DNA from: Planctomycetota bacterium
GTDB lineage: Bacteria > Planctomycetota > UBA8108 > UBA1146 > JAJFFE01
Assembly: GCA_021776775.1 (NCBI GenBank)
Contig: JAJFFE010000108.1
Coordinates: 1 to 34,038, forward strand
Reading direction: 5' to 3'
Length of the DNA: 34,038 nt
Both the position numbers and the translations under genes were made by a program. The notes beneath the pieces were generated by a model. It saw only the letters and a program-made list of their open reading frames with translations, did not search any database and was not told the origin of the DNA. Positions 17,592-24,949 of the stretch are shown one piece after another (position 1 is the first letter of the stretch; the number at the start of each line of letters is the position of its first letter).

Positions 17592-19016
17592 TCACTGTTG
17601 TTGTGCGAGGTGGGCTAGGGTTTGGAGGGCATGCTCGATGGGGGGTCCCCAGGTGAGGGCGCAGTTGAGCCGGATGAAGTTCCGGTAGCGGCCGGTGGGT
17701 GAGAAGACTGGGCCCGGGAGGACGCTGACGCCGGCTTGGGCTGCTTGTTCTCTGAGGAGCATCGAGTCGACGTGTTCTGGGAGTTCGACCCAGAGTACGT
17801 GGCCGCCGGCGGGGCGCGTGGCTCGGGTGCCGGCCGGAAACACGTCGCCGACCACGTGGATCATTCGGTCCATCAGTTCGCGGTACGTGCGTCGCAGGGA
17901 GCGCAGGTGTCGATCGAAGCCGCCGTGTTCGAGGTACTGGGCGATTGCCATTTGCGTGCACGACGGTGTGGCGATGAACGAGCTGAACTTGAGACGCTTG
18001 ACGCGATCGAGGTATCTTCCCGGCGCGGCCCAGCCGACCCGGAATCCGGGGGCGAGCGTTTTCGAAAACGAAGAGCAATACAGCACGCGGTCGTCGGGGT
18101 CGAACGCCTTCACGGCGCGTGGACGTTCGTTTCCGAAGGGGAGATCTCCGTAGGCGTCGTCTTCGACTAGCGGGATGTCGTGGGTGTTGAGTAGCTCGAC
18201 GAGTTGACGCTTCTTGTCGTCGGGCATGCAGTGGCCAAGAGGATTGCCGTGATTCGGGACCAGCGCGCACGCGGCCACTCTTTGACGCGATACGATTTTC
18301 TCGAGTTCGTCGAGGTCGATGCCCTCTTCGGGACAGGTAGCGACTTCGATGGCGCGCAGGTGGAGCGCGTCGATCGCTTCGAGCAATCCGTAGTATGTCG
18401 GGGACTCCACCGCGACCGTGTCTCCTGGTTTCGTGACCGCGCGCAAGCAAAGTTGGATAGCAGCCGTCGCCCCGGCGGTCGTCACGATCGCATCCGGTGA
18501 CACCGAACAGCCCGCCTCGAGCATGCGACGCGCAATCATCACGCGAAGTTCCTCCACGCCCGAGATCGAGTCGTACTCGTGACTCAACGTCGGGTGTTCA
18601 CGGATGACTCGACCCAGAAAGCGATTCAGCCGCGCCACCGGGAGATAGTCCAGGCATGGATTGGCTGAGCCGAGTGCCACGAGGTTCGGATCGGTCGCGC
18701 TCTCCGTGATGTTGAGTATCAGGTCCGAGGAATCGATGGGCACTGTGCGTCGCCCACTCTTCGAACGCGCCGGAATCTCCGGGACCGGCCCCCTCGGTCG
18801 CACGAAGTACCCGGACTGTGGGCGCGCTTCGACCACCCGTTGGCTCTCGAGTAATCGGTACGCCTCGAGCACGGTGCTGATACTCACCGACAGCTGCCGC
18901 GACAGCGCTCGTACCGACGGAACTCGGTCGCCCGGAGCAAACGTTCCCGCGTCGATCATGGCCAACACGCGGCTGGCGACGTCGCGGTAGAGGGGGATGC
19001 GATCGGAGGTCGGCAC
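17592..19016 (-). CDS. MocR-type transcriptional regulator (GntR winged helix fused to PLP aminotransferase-like domain)
   Basis: 474 residues from GTG 19016. Residues about 8-75 are a GntR winged helix: PLYRDVASRVLAMIDAG, DRVPSVRALSRQLSVS and STVLEAYRLLESQ. The rest is a fold-type I aminotransferase domain: VESPTYYGLLEAID, LVPNHGNPLGHCMP, LVEDDAYGDLPFG, and SSFSKTLAPGFRVGW, whose Lys should bind pyridoxal phosphate. MocR proteins sense PLP or an amino-compound adduct and regulate a neighbouring gene, here most likely the divergent EamA transporter. The frame is open to 19169 with a GTG at 19073. That start would sit on the predicted transcription start, so I prefer 19016, although no Shine-Dalgarno site precedes it. 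Confidence 0.92.
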   Translation of the reverse strand: MPTSDRIPLYRDVASRVLAMIDAGTFAPGDRVPSVRALSRQLSVSISTVLEAYRLLESQRVVEARPQSGYFVRPRGPVPEIPARSKSGRRTVPIDSSDLILNITESATDPNLVALGSANPCLDYLPVARLNRFLGRVIREHPTLSHEYDSISGVEELRVMIARRMLEAGCSVSPDAIVTTAGATAAIQLCLRAVTKPGDTVAVESPTYYGLLEAIDALHLRAIEVATCPEEGIDLDELEKIVSRQRVAACALVPNHGNPLGHCMPDDKKRQLVELLNTHDIPLVEDDAYGDLPFGNERPRAVKAFDPDDRVLYCSSFSKTLAPGFRVGWAAPGRYLDRVKRLKFSSFIATPSCTQMAIAQYLEHGGFDRHLRSLRRTYRELMDRMIHVVGDVFPAGTRATRPAGGHVLWVELPEHVDSMLLREQAAQAGVSVLPGPVFSPTGRYRNFIRLNCALTWGPPIEHALQTLAHLAQQQ

Positions 19017-19037
19017 AGTTTGGGCCCATTTCGACAG

Positions 19038-19071
19038 GTACAGTGTCCAGTTAGTATCAACTGTTATGTAC
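19038..19071. promoter_or_regulatory. Candidate MocR operator between the divergent regulator and transporter genes
   Basis: Nested inverted pentamers: GTACA (19038-19042) and CAGTT (19048-19052) on the left, AACTG (19059-19063) and TGTAC (19067-19071) on the right. The inner spacer is 6 bases; the spacers within each arm are 5 and 3 bases. The site overlaps the expected transcription start of the regulator gene, as expected for autoregulation. Confidence 0.45.
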
Positions 19072-19101
19072 ACAATACCGATTGTTTGAATCTGTTGGCA
19101 A
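19072..19101 (-). promoter_or_regulatory. Candidate sigma-70 promoter of the MocR-type regulator
   Basis: On the minus strand TTGCCA (19101-19096) is followed after 18 bases by TATTGT (19077-19072), matching consensus at 5/6 and 4/6 positions. Transcription would begin near 19065, inside the candidate operator and about 50 bases before the chosen GTG start. Confidence 0.45.
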
Positions 19102-19123
19102 GGATCGTTTCGTGAGACGATCC
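19102..19123 (+). promoter_or_regulatory. Perfect 7-bp hairpin just before the EamA transporter start
   Basis: GGATCGT (19102-19108) and ACGATCC (19117-19123) are perfect inverted repeats around an 8-base loop, and end 5 bases before ATG 19129. The structure occupies the place of a ribosome-binding site, and none is otherwise visible. It could be a second protein site or an mRNA hairpin limiting translation. Confidence 0.35.
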
Positions 19124-19128
19124 CCACC

Positions 19129-20109
19129 ATGAATTCGACGAACCCACCGTCCCGCCTCGCCGTCGTCATGGCGTTCGCCGCGGTCTACATCATCTGGGGC
19201 TCGACCTACCTCGCGATCCGATTTGGGATCGAGACGCTGCCTCCGTTCATGCTCGGCGCCATTCGCTTCGCCGTAGCCGGCGTCGTGCTCTATGGGTACG
19301 CGCGCTGGCGCGGTGCCCCGGCCCCGACGCGCACCCAGTGGATGCAAACCGCATGGATCGGCACCCTGATGTTGTGCGGCGGAAACGGGCTCGTCTGTTG
19401 GGCGGAATCGCACGTCCCCTCCGGTACCGCCGCGCTCCTCATCGCGTTGGTTCCCGTCTTCATGGTGTTGCTGGATGTTGCGTGGGTTCGACGGTCGCGG
19501 CTCAACTTGATGACCGTGATCGGGATCACCTGTGGCTTCGCCGGCGTAGCGCTATTGGTCACTGGCAACGGGGCGAGTGGTGAACGGATCCACGGCTGGG
19601 GTGCGCTCGCCTTGGTCGGAGCGTCACTGTCGTGGTCGATCGGCTCTCTACATTCTCGAGAGTGTGACTTGCCGAGTTCGCCAACCCTGACGACCGCCAT
19701 GGAGATGATCGGCGGTTCCATTGCGCTCGCGTTGGTCGGCGGTGGTCTCGGCGAGTGGGGAGAGATCGATCCGCAGCACGTCTCGGCGTCCTCGATCTTG
19801 TCGTTGGTTTATCTCATCCTATTCGGGTCGATCGTCGCCCTGACCGCGTACGTGTGGCTGTTGCGAAACGTCTCGGCGGCGAGCGTTTCAACCTACGCTT
19901 TCGTCAACCCGGTGGTCGCGCTTTTTCTCGGTTGGCTGTTCGCGAACGAGACCATTCATTCGACCACGATCGTGGCCGGGGGGGCGATCATCGTGGGAGT
20001 CATCATGATTCATCGCGCTCGCCACGGACGCGCTCTCGAAGTCAGGGAGCCGGCGGTCCCGTGCGACGCATCACCACCAACCGAATCTGTCCTGAGCCGA
20101 TCGAAGTAG
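19129..20109 (+). CDS. EamA-family (drug/metabolite transporter superfamily) permease, YedA-like
   Basis: 326 residues with about ten hydrophobic segments in two EamA halves. The first half opens with VYIIWGSTYLAIRFGIETLP and PPFMLGAIRFAVAG, the standard DMT signature. The second contains GWGALALVGASLSWSIGSL and ends with STYAFVNPVVALFLGWLF and the typical Glu of 'FANE'. Such proteins are inner-membrane exporters of amino acids or other small metabolites; the substrate here is not predictable. The gene is divergent from the MocR-type regulator, a recurrent pairing that suggests ligand-dependent control of the exporter. The C-terminal 25 residues are hydrophilic. The start has no clear Shine-Dalgarno site. 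Confidence 0.92.
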   Translation: MNSTNPPSRLAVVMAFAAVYIIWGSTYLAIRFGIETLPPFMLGAIRFAVAGVVLYGYARWRGAPAPTRTQWMQTAWIGTLMLCGGNGLVCWAESHVPSGTAALLIALVPVFMVLLDVAWVRRSRLNLMTVIGITCGFAGVALLVTGNGASGERIHGWGALALVGASLSWSIGSLHSRECDLPSSPTLTTAMEMIGGSIALALVGGGLGEWGEIDPQHVSASSILSLVYLILFGSIVALTAYVWLLRNVSAASVSTYAFVNPVVALFLGWLFANETIHSTTIVAGGAIIVGVIMIHRARHGRALEVREPAVPCDASPPTESVLSRSK

Positions 20110-20114
20110 TGGTC

Positions 20115-20133
20115 GGGGGAACGAGAATCCCCC
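20115..20133 (+). terminator. Weak hairpin just after the EamA transporter gene
   Basis: GGGGGA (20115-20120) pairs with TCCCCC (20128-20133) around a 7-base loop, 5 bases past the stop codon. There is no U-tract, so termination is uncertain. The rest of the gap to 20364 shows no gene. Confidence 0.25.
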
Positions 20134-20364
20134 CGGTCGGAGGACCTGGCCCCTGTGTTCGCCGCGTGGCGGACCGCGATGGGTGTGAATCTCGGCCGTC
20201 GAATCCCACTCGACGACGACGGGGCTCCACCCTGGGGTCAGGTCCCCGGTCGTGTCGTGATCTCGAAGGTTGGGTGGGAAATCGCAGCCAGGACGGCGCG
20301 TTGGCGCATGCGCGCAGCGGCTCGTGCGGTGAACGTTGAGCCTGACGGAACTGCAGCCAGCAAC

Positions 20365-20619
20365 TCAGTCGGGTGAGTCTGTCGTGGTGGGGTCTTTGCG
20401 TCGTTCACTGAACGCGATGATAATGAGCACCGCGCCGAGCAGGTCCATCGGTATTCCGATCCCGGCATACACGAGCGCGCTGGCGCTTTTTTCGGCGAGC
20501 TGCTGTGGCGTGCCCGGCTCTCCCGTGGCATGTTCCAGTTGGGCTTGCGAGAATTTGAACGCGCCCAAACCGAGGAGAATGGTGCCGATCGTGATGAGTG
20601 CGAGTCCAAGACCTTTCAT
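20365..20619 (-). CDS. Small two-helix membrane protein of unknown function
   Basis: 84 residues from ATG 20619. Two hydrophobic segments are clear: LGLALITIGTILLGLGAF near the N-terminus and LVYAGIGIPMDLLGAVLIII near the C-terminus. They are joined by a polar loop of about 25 residues with Gln, Glu and Pro. The tail is short and charged (ERRKDPTTTDSPD). An upstream extension of 27 residues is in frame but overlaps the divergent TlpA-like gene and looks unrelated. The ribosome-binding site is weak. The gene is divergent from the TlpA-like gene and may share its promoter region. Confidence 0.6.
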   Translation of the reverse strand: MKGLGLALITIGTILLGLGAFKFSQAQLEHATGEPGTPQQLAEKSASALVYAGIGIPMDLLGAVLIIIAFSERRKDPTTTDSPD

Positions 20620-20671
20620 ACCGAGATCTTCGTTGCTCGAGTCCGCGAAGGCAAGGCGTCTCCCAGTCACG

Positions 20672-21949
20672 GTGCGTCCAGTCACGGTGCTGGCAGCCAC
20701 AGTGCTGGGACTCCTCTTGTGCGTATCGTGTGTTTCATCTCCCCAGCGAGAGGAGGCTCGGGTGCGCTCAGGGCTCTGGCGCGTCGAGATATCGGTCGGC
20801 GCGGATCACGACCGGCGACTGCCGTTCTATCTCGAACTCCGAGATCTCGACTCCGGAGTCGAACCCGATCGACTGTCCGAGATCTCTGCCGTGGTCCACA
20901 ACCCGCCCGAGACCATTGTGGTGCCGGTGGCGACGCGCGCCGGGGACTCCGTTGTTCTGCGTTTCCCACACTACGATTCGTCGTTGACTCTCACTGTCGA
21001 CGACGGAGGGCGCGTCGCCGGAACATTCAAGAAGCGTCGCGGAGCAGAGCTGTGGCAGGAACTTCCGGTGACAGCGACACGCGTCGAGAGCGGGCGCCTA
21101 CCAACCACCGAAGACATCTCGTCCTTCGCTCCCTACTTGGGATCGTGGGAGGTCGACTTCGCCTCTGATGATGAAATCGCGATAGCGGTGTTCCGTGAGG
21201 ACGATGGTCGTCCCTGGGCTACGATCATGACCACGACGGGCGACTATCGGTATCTATCGGCTGAGCTCGGCGATGGAGTCGTGAAGTTGTCTTGTTTCGA
21301 CGGGGCCCACTTGTTCCTGTTCCGCAGCTCGATCGATGAGTACGGCGGCATGATCGGGGACTTCTGGTCGGGCGACAACTGGCACGAGTCGTACACCGCG
21401 ATGCGCTCCGATCGATCGGCGATGCCGGACGCCTTCGCTCTGACTCGTTGGGAAGAGTCCGCGCAGTTGTCTGAGCTGATCTTTCCCGATCTCGAGGGTA
21501 CGCCGCGGGCACTCGACGATCCGCTCTTTCAAGGTGAGGCGAGGATCCTCCACGTGTTCGGTTCATGGTGTCCCAATTGCCATGATGCGGCCGAGTACCT
21601 CACTGAGCTCGAAGCGAAGTATGGTTCCCGCGGGTTGTCGATCGTCGGACTTGCGTTCGAACTGACCGGCGACTTCGATCGCGACGCCGAGCAAGTACGC
21701 CACTACCTGACTCGTCATGGTAGCAACTACCCTGTCTTGATCGCCGGTCTCGCCGACAAAGATGAAGCGACGAAGTCGTTCCCGGCGCTCGATCGCGTTC
21801 GATCGTATCCAACGACCATCTTCATGTCGAAAAGCGGCCAGGTGCGCGCGGTTCATACCGGGTTCTCCGGTCCGGCGACCGGGGCCAAGCACATCGAACT
21901 CCGTGAGCGGTTCGAAGAAATCATCGAAGGCCTTCTCGAGTCCGACTGA
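20672..21949 (+). CDS. TlpA-like thioredoxin-fold lipoprotein
   Basis: About 425 residues from GTG 20672. The N-terminus is a lipoprotein-like signal (VLAATVLGLLLCVSC, Cys20), although Cys at -3 makes the lipobox imperfect. Residues about 30-250 are beta-rich and of unknown fold. The C-terminal 150 residues form a TlpA/ResA-type thioredoxin domain: HVFGSWCPNCHDAAEYL with active-site Cys300-Pro-Asn-Cys303, GLSIVGLAFELTGDFDRDAE, and the cis-proline segment SYPTTIFMSKSGQV. Members act outside the inner membrane in thiol-disulfide exchange, often in cytochrome c maturation or envelope redox repair. The start is uncertain: TTG 20633 gives a more basic n-region, and GTG 20687 is also possible. Confidence 0.85.
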   Translation: MRPVTVLAATVLGLLLCVSCVSSPQREEARVRSGLWRVEISVGADHDRRLPFYLELRDLDSGVEPDRLSEISAVVHNPPETIVVPVATRAGDSVVLRFPHYDSSLTLTVDDGGRVAGTFKKRRGAELWQELPVTATRVESGRLPTTEDISSFAPYLGSWEVDFASDDEIAIAVFREDDGRPWATIMTTTGDYRYLSAELGDGVVKLSCFDGAHLFLFRSSIDEYGGMIGDFWSGDNWHESYTAMRSDRSAMPDAFALTRWEESAQLSELIFPDLEGTPRALDDPLFQGEARILHVFGSWCPNCHDAAEYLTELEAKYGSRGLSIVGLAFELTGDFDRDAEQVRHYLTRHGSNYPVLIAGLADKDEATKSFPALDRVRSYPTTIFMSKSGQVRAVHTGFSGPATGAKHIELRERFEEIIEGLLESD

Positions 21950-21991
21950 CGAACTGCTTGAGTCCCAACACGGAAGAGTGCCACGTAACGA

Positions 21992-22021
21992 AACAAGGGG
22001 CTTCGTGAGAAGCCCCTTGTT
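21992..22021. terminator. Bidirectional terminator between convergent genes
   Basis: AACAAGGGGCTT (21992-22003) and AAGCCCCTTGTT (22010-22021) form a perfect 12-bp stem around a 6-base loop. It lies between the TlpA-like gene and the convergent membrane-protein gene. U-tracts are short on both sides. Confidence 0.75.
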
Positions 22022-22052
22022 CCAAGTTCGTTGTCTATCGCGCCGTCAGGTC

Positions 22053-23132
22053 TTACGCGACTTGCTCGGTGCAGTCTTCGACCTCGAGCTGCGAGGCGTC
22101 CGAGAAACCCGGAACTTCGACACCCTTCTTGATGAACGTCGTCTTGGTGGGGCCGGCGGAGAGGGGGTACTCCACCTCGGACTTCGCCTGTGCGTCGGCT
22201 TCGATGATCAAGCCACGCAAGGCGCGGTTGAGACCGCATTCGTCGGACGGTTTGGTTTCGATCCAAGCCTCGTTCGATCCCCACGGTTGGAACCAAGCGC
22301 GTGATCCGGCGCGGACGACGCGGAACGCCGGACGCGTCTCCAGGAACCGCACCTTGATCACGAGACCGTACTCGCGGACCCAGCGTTCCTGTACTTCGAG
22401 CGCCGCATGCAGCAGTCGCCAGTGATCCTCTGGGCTGCGTCCCAAGCGAGCGATCGCTACTTCGGCCGTCGAACGACCGCGCGTTTCGTAGTCAATCGTT
22501 CCGCTTCGCGGCGGCAACAGCAGCATGTGGATACGCGCACCGCGCAGGTCGGGGTGCGGCGCCTCTAGGGCGGGGCGTGCGTTGTGGGAGAGCGCTCGGA
22601 GCAGGTCGAGCCCGTCACTACAGACGATCTCGAGTTCGTGACCGGCGCGAACCGATTCGAGGATCGAGTTCTTGAACGCCGCCGGATCTTTGTCCAGGTG
22701 CACCGAGCTCACGCCGAGTTTCGAGAGAGCACGCGCCGGACGAAGCGCTTTGAAAGCGGCCAAGACTTCGCGAACGAGTGCGAGCGCGGCGAAGCCCATG
22801 AGGATTCCGGCGCACAACGCTACGGACAAGACCAGAAGACTCGCTGTCTCGACCAACTCGAGAAAGCCGTAGCACGTTGCGAACTGCACCGTGAACATGA
22901 CGGCCCCGCTGAACGCGTGCCGAGTCGACAAGCGGACCGGCTGTGCGAACGCCGATGGGGTTGGGGTTGGAGAAAATGGTTCCGGAAGAGGCGCGTACCC
23001 TGACCGGCTCAAGCGTGGCAGCCGCTCGAGTGGAAGGCGTTGTGCGAGGCGATAACGCTCCGCAAGGTAGGGGGCAGCGGCCGCCACGAGGGGGGCGATG
23101 AGGAACAATGAGGCGGAGAGCAACTCAGTCAC
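22053..23132 (-). CDS. Membrane-anchored protein of unknown function
   Basis: 359 residues from GTG 23132, with AAAGG 10 bases upstream. Hydrophobic segments lie at the extreme N-terminus (LLSASLFLIAPLVAAAAPYL) and near residues 75-115 (FSGAVMFTVQFATCYGFLEL and LLVLSVALCAGILMGFAALA). The first two are separated by a Pro-rich stretch (PEPFSPTPTPSAFAQP). The remaining 240 residues are soluble, with ELEIVCSDGLDLLRALSHNA and GARIHMLLLPPRSGTIDYET. That pattern recalls a domain placed next to the membrane to bind a ligand or process a substrate, but I do not recognise the family. No downstream partner is on the same strand. Confidence 0.75.
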   Translation of the reverse strand: MTELLSASLFLIAPLVAAAAPYLAERYRLAQRLPLERLPRLSRSGYAPLPEPFSPTPTPSAFAQPVRLSTRHAFSGAVMFTVQFATCYGFLELVETASLLVLSVALCAGILMGFAALALVREVLAAFKALRPARALSKLGVSSVHLDKDPAAFKNSILESVRAGHELEIVCSDGLDLLRALSHNARPALEAPHPDLRGARIHMLLLPPRSGTIDYETRGRSTAEVAIARLGRSPEDHWRLLHAALEVQERWVREYGLVIKVRFLETRPAFRVVRAGSRAWFQPWGSNEAWIETKPSDECGLNRALRGLIIEADAQAKSEVEYPLSAGPTKTTFIKKGVEVPGFSDASQLEVEDCTEQVA

Positions 23133-23668
23133 GAGTACGACGCCTTTCCGGAACGTGCGAGATCGTTGCCGACCCCGCGAGGTAGAAGTGGGTTAGTGGG
23201 CAATATGTGTCGAAGCAAGTGACAGACCCGGTCTCATCTCGGCGTTCGGTAGAGTCGCCCGAGGGTCAGTAACTCGAGTTGGCGTATTGACTAGGTGGAC
23301 ACTAGCGACGCAGCGTGTCGCATCGCGCGGCGGACACTTCGCGTCGTCGGCCGGTAAATGTTCCCGGGGCGACTTGCCCGCGTGAGGTCTTTCAGACCTC
23401 GAATCGCCGAAGCCGAGTGGCTGATATCCCGGATGGCGTTGAAACCGAAACCGCGTGCGTGCTTCAGGTCACCCGCGTCAATCGCAACGCGGTGACTTTT
23501 CGTTGTTGATTTCGCGATCGACGCTTGTGTATTTGCCCCGGGCACAAATCCTGATCGCGCTCCGTTCAGCGATACAATCAGCCCATTGCGGGCTCTGTCC
23601 ATTTCACACGTTCGACACCGCGGCGCGGTGTTCGAGGGGCTCGCTCTTGTCGAAACCCAAGGTGCGTC
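23133..23668. other. Intergenic region between divergent genes, no convincing gene
   Basis: 536 bp. A minus-strand frame from 24004 into this region reads as low-complexity Arg/Ser-rich sequence antisense to the next gene, and is rejected. A TACAAT (23573-23578) could be a -10 box for the downstream gene, but no good -35 accompanies it. One palindrome is listed separately. Confidence 0.45.
23531..23549. promoter_or_regulatory. 19-bp imperfect palindrome upstream of the third dockerin-tailed gene
   Basis: ATTTG (23531-23535) and CAAAT (23545-23549) flank a CC-G-GG centre, so 7 of 9 base pairs are symmetric. It lies 24 bases upstream of a TACAAT and about 120 bases before the ATG, a reasonable place for a regulator-binding site. 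Confidence 0.25.
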
Positions 23669-24949
23669 ATGTATCGTTCGTTGATTCTTCTCTGCGGGAC
23701 ACTTGCTTGGTTGGCGTTCGAACCGGCGACGGTCGACGCTCAAGTCGGCGACGACCTCGTCCTCTTTGACTTGCACGAAGCGGGTACCGTCTACGACCCC
23801 AGCGACGGGACCGTCGTTCGATACCTCACTGGAACTGAATCCGCACTCTTCTTCGAAGCGCGTAACGCGTTCGGACTGCCGCTCGGCGAGATTCGTCGCG
23901 CGCCGGACTTGTCGGCGGCTCCACCCCTCGTCACGGCGGCGGCGGACGTGATCGACTTCTTCGAAGCCGACGGAGTGACTCCGATCGCAGGATCCCTGTT
24001 TCACCCGGTGGTCTGTTCGATCGCACCCGATACGTTGGGCATGTACGCAATCGATGCGCTACCCGACGGTGTGCACATGTTCTTTAGGTCGACCGATGGC
24101 GGGCAGAGCTGGGTGCTCGCAGGAATGCCGATCCTCCCCTTGAGTGGAGGCGGATCCGGAATCCTGGCGGCCGTTCGGGTACCGAACATTCTGCACGTCG
24201 ATGGTTTCGAGATTCGCGTGTACTACCAAACCGGCGGCGGAGCGATTCGCTTTCTGCGATCGTCGATCCTTGCGGTTGGATTGGAGAAGTACACGTTCCT
24301 CGATACCAGTACCGACGCCGCGGTGCTCGACGCTAGCGAAGCGGGTCCGTCGGGCTTCTCGCCGACCGGCGCCGTGGTGCCCTTGTCGACGGGGGCGTTC
24401 GGCATGTTCTTCGTCCCGCAAACCGACGATTACATCGGATTCGCCGAGTCGGACGGGGGGTTACTCAACTGGACGGTAACCCGAGGCGCCGACAATCCGA
24501 TCGTGTCGACCTCGGCCAATGCCGCCGCTCCGGATCCGGCCCGACCGGAGATCAAAGAGATCGCCGTGCTCGAGGGATCGTTTGGGTGGGACCTCTACTT
24601 CGACGGCGCGGCGCCCGGTGGACCGCTTCTCAACCGCGCGGTTGGTCGCTTCTCCATTGTCGAGTCGTCGACGGTGGAGTTCGTTCGCGGCGACAGTAAC
24701 GGCGACGGCGCGTTGGGGATCGCCGACGCGATCTTCGCTCTGAGCTTCTTGTTCTCCGGCGGACCTTCGCTGTGTCACGACGCCCTCGACACCGACGATT
24801 CGGGCGCGCTCGATCTCGCCGACCCGATCAACCTCTTGGGTTATCTGTTCAGCATGGGGCCGGCGCCGACGCTGCCGTTTCCCGACTGTGGTACGGACCC
24901 CACGGCTGACACTCTCGATTGTCTCGCCCGCGGTTGCTCGGCACCGTAG
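23669..24949 (+). CDS. Secreted beta-propeller-like protein with dockerin-like C-terminal tail
   Basis: 426 residues. ATG 23669 has AAGGTG 5 bases upstream and a signal peptide follows (YRSLILLCGTLAWLAFEPAT, cleavage near VDAQ). The body is beta-rich. FFRSTDGGQSWVLAGMP near residue 140 is an Asp-box of the sialidase type, and phrases such as IRVYYQTGGGAIRFLRSSI fit a five- or six-bladed propeller of the GH43 or sialidase kind. I cannot assign catalytic residues. Residues about 340-426 hold two dockerin-like repeats (GDSNGDGALGIADAIFAL, DTDDSGALDLADPINLL) and CGTDPTADTLDC, as in the LPMO and beta-helix proteins. Its stop codon directly abuts that of the convergent beta-propeller operon. Confidence 0.85.
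   Translation: MYRSLILLCGTLAWLAFEPATVDAQVGDDLVLFDLHEAGTVYDPSDGTVVRYLTGTESALFFEARNAFGLPLGEIRRAPDLSAAPPLVTAAADVIDFFEADGVTPIAGSLFHPVVCSIAPDTLGMYAIDALPDGVHMFFRSTDGGQSWVLAGMPILPLSGGGSGILAAVRVPNILHVDGFEIRVYYQTGGGAIRFLRSSILAVGLEKYTFLDTSTDAAVLDASEAGPSGFSPTGAVVPLSTGAFGMFFVPQTDDYIGFAESDGGLLNWTVTRGADNPIVSTSANAAAPDPARPEIKEIAVLEGSFGWDLYFDGAAPGGPLLNRAVGRFSIVESSTVEFVRGDSNGDGALGIADAIFALSFLFSGGPSLCHDALDTDDSGALDLADPINLLGYLFSMGPAPTLPFPDCGTDPTADTLDCLARGCSAP

Noticed and set aside
17584..17596. Perfect short palindrome AGTGAC-T-GTCACT at the end of the MocR-type gene
   Set aside because: It overlaps the stop codon, is only 13 bases long and has no U-tract, so neither terminator nor operator is supported.
23291..24004. 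237-codon minus-strand frame before the third dockerin-tailed gene
   Set aside because: It overlaps the signal peptide and start of a well-supported plus-strand gene. Its Arg/Ser-rich product has no recognisable features.
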